Shown here piece by piece: positions 29,518-35,172 of a stretch of 38,852 nucleotides of DNA (the stretch's first letter is position 1; every line of letters begins with the position of its first letter). Under the pieces are notes generated by a model. That model saw nothing but the letters and a program-made list of their open reading frames with translations. It had not been told where the DNA came from and did not search any database. The stretch lies in IMG/VR virus record IMGVR_UViG_3300030688_000062, positions 1 through 38,852 of that record, one strand, 5' to 3'. Origin of the DNA: a virus. The position numbers were made by a program, and so were the translations under genes.

Positions 29518-29629
29518 ATTACCGAAAAAGAAAACCTGGGAATACTACATGAACCAGCTTGGTATATTCATGGCCTTATTCTTTATTTTGTTTGTGATTT
29601 GGATAAACTTTGGCCCCCCGGCTAATTAA
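29510..29629 (+). CDS. 39-residue membrane peptide (GTG start)
   Basis: GTG at 29510 overlaps the previous stop. Basic N-terminus (MARLPKKKTWEYYMNQLG), then one transmembrane helix (IFMALFFILFVIWINF). Third membrane peptide in a row. The next gene starts 1 nt after its stop. Confidence 0.5.
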   Translation: MARLPKKKTWEYYMNQLGIFMALFFILFVIWINFGPPAN

Positions 29630-29630
29630 T

Positions 29631-29846
29631 ATGAATCACGGCATACTTAAGTCGCTCAGGAAAAGTTTTACCCCTTTTGGTCTGGAAATAGTATCCGGAG
29701 ATCATTGTAAAGTTGTGAATAGCAGTGGCCGTATTATTTATCATTTTGGAGGAAGTCCATCCGATATTAATTTTGCCAGGCAGATGATTCGTGACTTGGT
29801 AAGGAGTGGCGATTTACCAAAAAAAGCTAAGAGGATAAAAATATAG
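29631..29846 (+). CDS. HicA-like / dsRBD-fold small protein
   Basis: A 71-residue protein from the ATG at 29631. The order helix (MNHGILKSLRKSF), strand pair around GDHCKVV, IIYHFGGSPSD and a C-terminal helix recalls HicA-type toxins, where a GSH motif carries the active His. Here it reads GDH. No HicB-like partner is adjacent, so this may be a lone phage derivative or a chance resemblance. Confidence 0.45.
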   Translation: MNHGILKSLRKSFTPFGLEIVSGDHCKVVNSSGRIIYHFGGSPSDINFARQMIRDLVRSGDLPKKAKRIKI

Positions 29847-29853
29847 GTATACC

Positions 29854-29886
29854 AAATAGACCCCCGCGTTCTGGAGGGTCTATTTT
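29854..29886. terminator. Terminator of the switch operon
   Basis: A 10-bp stem (29854-29863 with 29876-29885, AAATAGACCC/GGGTCTATTT) with flanking A and T runs, usable in both directions. It isolates the switch operon from the replication region. Confidence 0.85.
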
Positions 29887-30018
29887 GTGCTAATTTCGTA
29901 GATGAAAGAACTACGATGGCCATCTAAGGGATAGGCATTCAAAGCAAGAACTTCAAGACCTTGGTTGGAAGTATGTACTCAGCGTATTCCTTTAAGCGAA
30001 GGGGTGTCAATAGGGAAC

Positions 30019-30087
30019 CAAAAAACCGCTCGGCTTTCGCTCGCAGCGGTAATTTGGAACAGGATCAACATCTAAGGAAGGACGTTT
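30019..30087 (-). ncRNA. Candidate ~68-nt RNA from the divergent promoter
   Basis: A minus-strand promoter (TTGACG at 30123-30118, 17 nt, TAATAT at 30100-30095) points to a terminator hairpin (ACCGCT/AGCGGT, 30050-30045 with 30030-30025) followed by six T. The predicted RNA of about 68 nt has CCTTCCTT near its 5' end and a single intrinsic terminator at the 3' end, the layout of small regulatory RNAs. No open frame of note lies in it. Confidence 0.4.
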
Positions 30088-30094
30088 CCATACC

Positions 30095-30142
30095 ATATTA
30101 CCAGAGTAGACACTTGACGTCAAGTGAATTACCATACATAAT
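30095..30142. promoter_or_regulatory. Palindromic operator with face-to-back divergent promoters
   Basis: A perfect 16-bp palindrome CACTTGACGTCAAGTG (30111-30126) contains a TTGACG -35 box on each strand. Rightwards, TTGACG (30114-30119), 17 nt, CATAAT (30137-30142) leads to the initiator gene. Leftwards, TTGACG, 17 nt, TAATAT (30100-30095) leads into the small RNA. One dimeric protein bound here would block both. Confidence 0.7.
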
Positions 30143-30205
30143 TACTTTAATCCTAACAGGATTATTCAATATCTAAGTCCCCACAAGGGAAGAAAGGCGT
30201 TTTTT

Positions 30206-30958
30206 ATGCGAAGAATGGTAAATACAAAGATAACGGAGAAGGATTCCTTTTTGGATATGCCTCCTACGGCAAGACTTCTCTATTATGATTTATTAGTTCG
30301 TGCTGATGATGATGGATTTATTACTCCTTATCATGTTATACGAATGACAGGGGCTTCTGCTGATGATTTGAAGATACTTATTGCCAAACAATTTTTATAC
30401 CAATGGAACGATGGAGTGATCGTTTTATTACATTGGCGCGAACATAATAATGTAAAAGCTGATCGTTACCAATCTTCAGAATATTCTCCACGACTTCGTC
30501 AGATAGCAAAATTATACGTTCTAGGAGCACGTGATAATGGTTCCAAAATGGTTCCAAAACGGTTCCAAAACGGTTCCATTCTGGTTCCGCAGGATAGGTT
30601 AGGTAAGGATAGGTTAGTAGAGGATACTAATACCCCCTTACCCCCTACGGTGGACGGGGTGGAAAATATTCAAGAAATGAAGAATCTTTGGAAAGATTTG
30701 GTAGGGACAACACTACGAAATCATGTTGAGGAAAACTTAAAGGCGTATACGTCACTTAAAAAAGATTTTACAGATCTAAATACATTACTTAAAGCAGTTA
30801 GAATGATTCGTGCCGATGTATACCAGCCGAGAAATTTACAGAATAAGCTTATAAACTACGTTGGTTTGAAGGAGAAGATTGAAGAGGTTGAAGCATTTAT
30901 TCAGGTTAAAGTTGACCAGAAACATATTTCTAATTCTAAGATTTTGGAGGCATCATGA
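30206..30958 (+). CDS. Replication initiator (winged-helix, O/DnaD-like)
   Basis: A 250-residue protein. Residues 1-95 match the N-terminal domain of phage replication initiators: KDSFLDMPPTARLLYYDLLVRADDDGF, then ADDLKILIAKQFL, and VIVLLHWREHNNVKADRY. A linker (105-145) is encoded by DNA repeats, including KDRL/VED runs. The C-terminal part (150-250) is a helical DnaD-like or helicase-loader region. It would bind origin DNA and load the host helicase. The gene starts after a GGGAAGAAAGG sequence and a regulated promoter. AT content is higher than in the structural genes. Confidence 0.8.
   Translation: MRRMVNTKITEKDSFLDMPPTARLLYYDLLVRADDDGFITPYHVIRMTGASADDLKILIAKQFLYQWNDGVIVLLHWREHNNVKADRYQSSEYSPRLRQIAKLYVLGARDNGSKMVPKRFQNGSILVPQDRLGKDRLVEDTNTPLPPTVDGVENIQEMKNLWKDLVGTTLRNHVEENLKAYTSLKKDFTDLNTLLKAVRMIRADVYQPRNLQNKLINYVGLKEKIEEVEAFIQVKVDQKHISNSKILEAS
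30539..30617. repeat. Origin-like iterons inside the initiator gene
   Basis: Five tandem 11-bp units starting GGTTCC (30539, 30550, 30561, 30572, 30583), three of them GGTTCCAAAAY, are followed by two 12-bp repeats AGGATAGGTTAG (30591, 30606). Eleven bp is about one helical turn and is not a multiple of three, so conservation acts on DNA, not on the peptide. Placement inside the initiator gene is as in lambdoid origins. Confidence 0.7.
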
Positions 30959-31464
30959 CCAAGTACGTAACCTTATTTGACGGAACAGAACTATCTTTTC
31001 CTGATGAGTCTATGGCAGTTGTAGAAAAAGCAATGACTGATAAATTACCTATTCGGCTCCAAGGTAATTTAGTGAATGGATCTTCCATTGCTAAGATTAG
31101 TGAAATGACAAAGAATCCAGAGTACGGACCCCATATAGCGGCTCGCTCATCGTCAATTATGCAGTTAGCTGCAGGAGTATTTGAGGATAAACCTCAAGGT
31201 ATGTCGGATGAAACACGGCGTAAGATCATGGACACGTTGCGGAAAACAGATGATACGGGAGTTTTGAAGAAGAAAGCGTATTTTGCCTCAAACCGTTTAG
31301 CGTACCTGCTGCATGACCCAAAAGGTAAGAAGTGGGGACTTTTGGAGTGGGAACGGTTCAACTCCGAGCATCCAGAGCCATGGGAAGAATATGAGAAGTT
31401 GATGGGGCATGAAGAAGCATATAGCGACTTACAGCAAAATCTCCCGGAAGATATTATTGCTTAG
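30955..31464 (+). CDS. Hypothetical replication-operon protein
   Basis: A 169-residue protein coupled to the initiator by an ATGA overlap. N-terminal strands (VTLFDGTELSFPDE), a helical middle (ARSSSIMQLAAGVFED; DETRRKIMDTLRK) and an acidic C-terminus (HPEPWEEYEKLMGHEE). No helicase or primase motifs. Coupling suggests a role with the initiator, such as helicase loading or its control. Confidence 0.55.
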   Translation: MTKYVTLFDGTELSFPDESMAVVEKAMTDKLPIRLQGNLVNGSSIAKISEMTKNPEYGPHIAARSSSIMQLAAGVFEDKPQGMSDETRRKIMDTLRKTDDTGVLKKKAYFASNRLAYLLHDPKGKKWGLLEWERFNSEHPEPWEEYEKLMGHEEAYSDLQQNLPEDIIA

Positions 31465-31608
31465 AATGGCTTATAAAGGGCTTGAAATATCGTAAAGGTT
31501 ACATTGTCCAAGTTGTAACGAAACTCACGATTTTGACCCCTCTACGCAATAAACTAGGCCCTTGGCTAAGTGGGGGAGCAGGTGCATTTTTATAAGACGT
31601 GTGGGGTG

Positions 31609-31637
31609 TTGACTATTTTTGCTAATTAGCAAATTAT
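31609..31637 (+). promoter_or_regulatory. Palindrome-containing late promoter
   Basis: TTGACT (31609-31614), 17 nt, AATTAT (31632-31637). The spacer contains a perfect 16-bp palindrome TTTGCTAATTAGCAAA (31618-31633). The ATG follows 6 nt after the -10 box. This promoter would start the packaging/head block. The rest of the 179-bp gap shows no gene. Confidence 0.5.
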
Positions 31638-31643
31638 GGAGCT

Positions 31644-32036
31644 ATGACATGCGCCAACTGCGGAGCCACCACATCACGAGTTAAGATTTATTTGGGAAAG
31701 GAAACTTGTCATTCCTGTGCCGGATTTAGTGAGAGCGGCGGAGTGCGCACAGACGGGATTATGTCCCGGGAGCGAGTGAGAATGGACGCTGTGAAGTACG
31801 AGGGTGATGCGCTAAACCCTTGGGCATATTCCAAGTCTGAAAAGCACTTTGTACCAAACGAGGAGTTTGTGAAACGCCACGCCTCCAACGCCCACAACTT
31901 CTTTACGCCGGCAGACTTGGCCAAGAGCCACCCGAAACTTGCAGGAAAGTTAGGGAAGGGGAGAGAGCAGTATGCAGCGGCCGAGGGAGTGGGGGAGAGT
32001 GCTCCCGAACTTCAAAAAGTATTTACAGTAGCCTAA
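31644..32036 (+). CDS. Zinc-ribbon protein upstream of terminase
   Basis: A 130-residue protein. Residues 3-25 have CANCGATT...CHSC, a four-Cys zinc site. The rest is helical and basic, with HNFFTPADLAKSHPKLAGKL. Such small zinc proteins often open packaging operons of tailed phages and may be transcription or assembly factors. The ATG is effectively leaderless. Confidence 0.6.
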   Translation: MTCANCGATTSRVKIYLGKETCHSCAGFSESGGVRTDGIMSRERVRMDAVKYEGDALNPWAYSKSEKHFVPNEEFVKRHASNAHNFFTPADLAKSHPKLAGKLGKGREQYAAAEGVGESAPELQKVFTVA

Positions 32037-32046
32037 ATTATCCGGT

Positions 32047-32118
32047 ATGGATACGACAACCCAGAAGAACACTTTGGTAAACGATGATAATGAGGGCTTT
32101 GACGAGGTGATAATTTGA
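32047..32118 (+). CDS. Possible 23-codon peptide
   Basis: ATG to TGA, MDTTTQKNTLVNDDNEGFDE and three more residues. It fills part of the gap before the small terminase gene. A TATACT at 32127-32132 could be the -10 box for that gene. Weak support. Confidence 0.2.
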   Translation: MDTTTQKNTLVNDDNEGFDEVII

Positions 32119-32164
32119 CGCGCAAGTATACTACGATCTTCAACTTCATTCAAAAAATGGCGTA

Positions 32165-32521
32165 ATGCCTAAGCACGCTACCTCAACCAGCTTCAAGAAG
32201 GGACAGCAGGCCGCTCTTGGAAACGACAAGACGGCCAAGCTTTCCACGCTCCTGGAGATAGCGCTTAAAAGTGCAAATACCCGCAAGGAATATGAGCAGG
32301 CAAGAACTCTAGGAGCGGCTATAGCTACCGATTTCGCCAACTCATACTGGCAGGCCAAGACCGTCCAGGATAAGAAGGCGGTATTCTCCGAGCTCATGGA
32401 CCGCACTGAGGGCAAGGCGACCCAGCCCGTGCTGCACGGCGAGGATAACGACCATCCCTTCACTTCCATTTTTCTAAAGCCAGAAAAGCTTCCTGATGAT
32501 CAAGATCACGGCGACTCCTGA
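32165..32521 (+). CDS. Terminase small subunit candidate
   Basis: A 118-residue protein directly before the large subunit, overlapping it by 26 bases. The N-terminus is basic (TSFKKGQQAALGNDKTAKLS), then a helical core (LLEIALKSANTRKEYEQARTL) and a DRTEGKATQP motif seen in small terminase-type proteins. It would recognise phage DNA and regulate the motor. Assignment rests on size, motif and position. Confidence 0.65.
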   Translation: MPKHATSTSFKKGQQAALGNDKTAKLSTLLEIALKSANTRKEYEQARTLGAAIATDFANSYWQAKTVQDKKAVFSELMDRTEGKATQPVLHGEDNDHPFTSIFLKPEKLPDDQDHGDS

Positions 32522-34889
32522 TATCCTGGCGAAGTACGACCGCGTCTGGATACCGCATCCCGGACCCCAGACAGAGTTACTACGGCGCAATGAGGATGAG
32601 ATATTGTACGGCGGAGCCCGGGGCGGCGGCAAGTCCGACGGCGGCCGGGCCTGGATTACCGACCACGTGGACAATCCCCTGTATAGGGCTCTGGTAATAC
32701 GAAAGAACGCCGGAGACCTTGCCGACTGGGTAGACAAGGCCCGGTATTGGTACGTCCCGATGGGGGCGGTTTTTGCGTATCAGCCGACAGTAATCACTTG
32801 GCCGAGCGGCGCAAAGATCATTACCGGCCACCTCAAGGACGCTGACGCTTATACTAAGTACCAGGGCCAGGAGTTCCAGCGAATGCTCATCGAGGAGCTG
32901 ACGCAGATACCGGACAAGAAGCGCTATGTCCAGCTCATTGGATCCTGCCGCTCAACGGTTCCCGGCATTAGGCCTCAGGTTCTTAACACGGCCAATCCCG
33001 GCAACATCGGCCACCAATGGGTAAAGGAGCGCTTCATCGACCCGGCTGTTCCCGGGACGAGGTTCAAGGACGCCACCGGCCGCAGCTTCATCTTCATACC
33101 CTCGACCATCGATGACAACCCGACGCTGACGGAGAACGACCCGGGATACGTCCGCTACCTCGACAGCATCAAGGAGACCGACGAGAACCTGTGGAGGGCC
33201 TGGCGCTACGGCGACTGGTCCATCTTCGTGGGCCAGGTATTTGCCAAGTTCCGGCCCGACACGCACGTCCTGAACCGCTTGCCTGACGGCGTAAAGCTAT
33301 CTGACTGCAAGAAGATCGTTGGCTTTGACTGGGGCTATAACGCCCCGGGAGCTGCTGTGTTCATCGCTGTAACGCCAAAGAACCGCTGGGGAGTCAAACA
33401 CTACTACCAGTACCGGGAGCTCTACCTGACCAAGAATGACCCCGCCGAATGGGCGGCTCGCCTGGCCGAACTCAACGAGATTGACAACATCGACTGGATG
33501 GTGCTGCCGCACGACTGCTACAGCGAGGCTCAAGGCCATAAGAGCATCGAGAAGGTGTTCAAGGAATATATGCCTGGACTTAATTTTATCCGCGGAAAGA
33601 CGCTAAGTAAGGGTGCCCGTCACCAGCGCGTAGCCATCATGCAGTGGTGTCTGAACGCCGACGATAATGAGCCTGAAGGTCCTCCACGCTTCCGGATGCT
33701 CTCACGCTGCACCGACATGATACGGACTCTACCTAACCTGGTATACGACGAGAACGACATCGAGGACATCGACTGCTTCGTAACGGGAACCATGATATCT
33801 ACCCAATCCGGCGATATTCCAGTCGAGTTGGTCAAGACCGGCGATATGATACTCACGCCTGTCGGTCCTCGGAAGGTCATAGTGTGCGGTGAGCCAAAGG
33901 AGTCGCCTACCTGGACCGTCAAGTTGAGCAACGGAAGCGAGTTGCAGGGCACACCGAACCATAAGGTATTCGTTAAGGGAAATGGTCTTACTGAGTTGCG
34001 ATCATGCCTATGTGATGATATACTAGAGACATGGAATACAACATATCTGACAAGCTTACCTCAGTTGAATACAGAGGTATTACCTACCGACGCTATCATG
34101 GACGGCGGTACTTCGAACCGAACGGAAGCTACCTTGCAAAGGGGTATACTTCGCTTCATCGCCAAGTCTACATCGACAACAATGGCCTTATACCGGAAGG
34201 CATGCACGTTCATCACAGGGACCACGATACGGGCAACAATGACCCTGATAACCTTGAGCTTGTTGAGAAGGGGAAGCATGCGCTACTACACTACCGCGAG
34301 CGAGTCCGCTCAGGGGAGCTCCCAGACCACCTGGACAAATGGCGCAAGAGTCCAGAAGGGAAGCGAACCCTCCGTGAGAATCTGGCTAAAGCTCGTGAGA
34401 GAAGCCCTGTCCGGCAACTATCGTGCGGTCATTGTGGACAGCATATTAAAACGCAGCACCAGACCAAGCGGTTCTGTTCAGAAGCATGCTCGCATGCCGC
34501 TCGGAATGCCGATCATGTCAGAAAATGTCCAATCTGCGGGAATGACTTCGTCTACAAAAACAAACGCAGTGGCCGCACCTGTTCGTATCGTTGCGGTTGG
34601 ATCCTCAGAAAGACAGCCAGTCTACCGCCTACGGGTTGAGCAGGCCCACCTCTACTATGCAAACGGTATTCTCGTAACTAACACAGACGGGGAGGACCAT
34701 CTCTTTGACGCGGCGAGTCTTGCGCTCATGACAGAGATATCGGATGCTCCTTCCGGCCGCGTCATCCAGACCAATGTATCCTCCTTATTTAAGCCCACAG
34801 AGACCTTTGGACTGTCCCGAGATGGCCTGGTCGTTCCGCGTGACGCCCTGGATGAGCTTAGAGAGAGCTTGCCAAACTACGGTAATTAG
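32496..34889 (+). CDS. terL: Terminase large subunit with intein
   Basis: The 797-residue open frame is 494 residues of terminase plus a 303-residue intein. The packaging ATPase has Walker A GGARGGGKS (39-47) and Walker B RMLIEE (about 129-134). The RNase H-like nuclease has Asp278 in FDWGYNAP and the last acidic motif TDGEDHLFDA (730-739). The intein is inserted exactly before that motif, between Asp426 and Thr730, so splicing is needed to rebuild the nuclease site. The protein cuts concatemers and pumps DNA through the portal. Inside the intein lies a second gene in another frame (34031-34639). Confidence 0.92.
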   Translation: MIKITATPDILAKYDRVWIPHPGPQTELLRRNEDEILYGGARGGGKSDGGRAWITDHVDNPLYRALVIRKNAGDLADWVDKARYWYVPMGAVFAYQPTVITWPSGAKIITGHLKDADAYTKYQGQEFQRMLIEELTQIPDKKRYVQLIGSCRSTVPGIRPQVLNTANPGNIGHQWVKERFIDPAVPGTRFKDATGRSFIFIPSTIDDNPTLTENDPGYVRYLDSIKETDENLWRAWRYGDWSIFVGQVFAKFRPDTHVLNRLPDGVKLSDCKKIVGFDWGYNAPGAAVFIAVTPKNRWGVKHYYQYRELYLTKNDPAEWAARLAELNEIDNIDWMVLPHDCYSEAQGHKSIEKVFKEYMPGLNFIRGKTLSKGARHQRVAIMQWCLNADDNEPEGPPRFRMLSRCTDMIRTLPNLVYDENDIEDIDCFVTGTMISTQSGDIPVELVKTGDMILTPVGPRKVIVCGEPKESPTWTVKLSNGSELQGTPNHKVFVKGNGLTELRSCLCDDILETWNTTYLTSLPQLNTEVLPTDAIMDGGTSNRTEATLQRGILRFIAKSTSTTMALYRKACTFITGTTIRATMTLITLSLLRRGSMRYYTTASESAQGSSQTTWTNGARVQKGSEPSVRIWLKLVREALSGNYRAVIVDSILKRSTRPSGSVQKHARMPLGMPIMSENVQSAGMTSSTKTNAVAAPVRIVAVGSSERQPVYRLRVEQAHLYYANGILVTNTDGEDHLFDAASLALMTEISDAPSGRVIQTNVSSLFKPTETFGLSRDGLVVPRDALDELRESLPNYGN
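33996..34024 (+). promoter_or_regulatory. Promoter inside the intein for the HNH gene
   Basis: TTGCGA (33996-34001), exactly 17 nt, TATACT (34019-34024), with the HNH ATG 6 nt downstream at 34031. The layout matches the leaderless-type promoters at 28714 and 31609. It lies within intein coding sequence. Confidence 0.6.
34031..34639 (+). CDS. HNH homing endonuclease nested out of frame in the intein
   Basis: A 202-residue protein, in a different frame from terminase. Residues about 38-92 form an HNH core: GYTSLHRQVYIDNNG, IPEGMHVHHRDHDTGNNDPDNLE and HALLH, with catalytic HH and downstream Asn/His. Residues 130-195 carry three Cys-rich zinc modules (CGHCG..FCSEAC; CPICG; CSYRC) like DNA-binding tails of homing enzymes. 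The last about 20 codons overlap the C-terminal splicing block of the intein, so about 60 bases code for two proteins. It probably cleaves intein-less terminase genes and spreads the element. Confidence 0.85.
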   Translation: MEYNISDKLTSVEYRGITYRRYHGRRYFEPNGSYLAKGYTSLHRQVYIDNNGLIPEGMHVHHRDHDTGNNDPDNLELVEKGKHALLHYRERVRSGELPDHLDKWRKSPEGKRTLRENLAKARERSPVRQLSCGHCGQHIKTQHQTKRFCSEACSHAARNADHVRKCPICGNDFVYKNKRSGRTCSYRCGWILRKTASLPPTG

Positions 34890-34904
34890 CATCATACTGG
34901 CACC

Positions 34905-35171
34905 ATGGTAACTAATGACGAACATGAGCCGATTACGGTTCGACTGTCCTACAAACCCTGGGCCGAGCGTCGCCTTAGACCCTTCTACTGTGTGCGCTGC
35001 GGAAAGTGCGTCTGCGAGATCACTGGCGACGCCACCGAGATCATTCCCGGCGCTCCGAATGATGAGGAGATAGGGGAGCTCGACATTGCTCACCACGCCC
35101 GATGTGGGGGAAACATCCGTATAAGTCACGGCGTACACGTCCGTTGCACGGCAACTTACTATTTCAACTGA
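34905..35171 (+). CDS. Small Cys-rich protein
   Basis: An 88-residue protein between terminase and portal. CVRCGKCVC near residue 30 and HHARCGG near 67 could bind one zinc. Beta-rich otherwise. Packaging or assembly accessory by position; no family recognised. It starts 15 nt after the terminase stop and ends 1 nt before the portal ATG. Confidence 0.6.
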   Translation: MVTNDEHEPITVRLSYKPWAERRLRPFYCVRCGKCVCEITGDATEIIPGAPNDEEIGELDIAHHARCGGNIRISHGVHVRCTATYYFN

Positions 35172-35172
35172 T

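Larger units (their letters stand above)
29887..30205. other. 319-bp replication control region
   Basis: No supported gene. It contains a minus-strand terminator hairpin (30020-30050), an inverted GTTCCAAA site like the origin iterons (30053-30060), a 16-bp palindrome with divergent promoters (30095-30142) and a GGGAAGAAAGG ribosome-site region before the initiator ATG. An open frame at 29961-30176 is not protein-like. Confidence 0.6.
33774..34682 (+). other. Intein in the terminase nuclease domain
   Basis: It begins with Cys1 (CFVTGTMISTQSGDIPVELV), carries block B with the catalytic-type TPNH motif (GTPNHKVFVKG), and ends HLYYANGILVTN with final Asn, followed by Thr as the +1 residue. So all splice-site residues are present; the penultimate residue is Thr in place of the usual His. 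N-terminal splicing sequence covers 33774-34030 and C-terminal about 34577-34682. The stretch between them, in this frame, looks like meaningless Ser/Thr/Arg-rich translation, because it is the HNH gene read in another frame. Confidence 0.88.

Noticed and set aside
29961-30176. 71-codon plus-strand frame
   Set aside because: It covers a terminator hairpin, a palindrome and two promoters, and the peptide is not protein-like.
34031-34639. Terminase-frame linker as a functional endonuclease domain
   Set aside because: It has no LAGLIDADG or HNH motif; only the other frame gives a convincing HNH protein.
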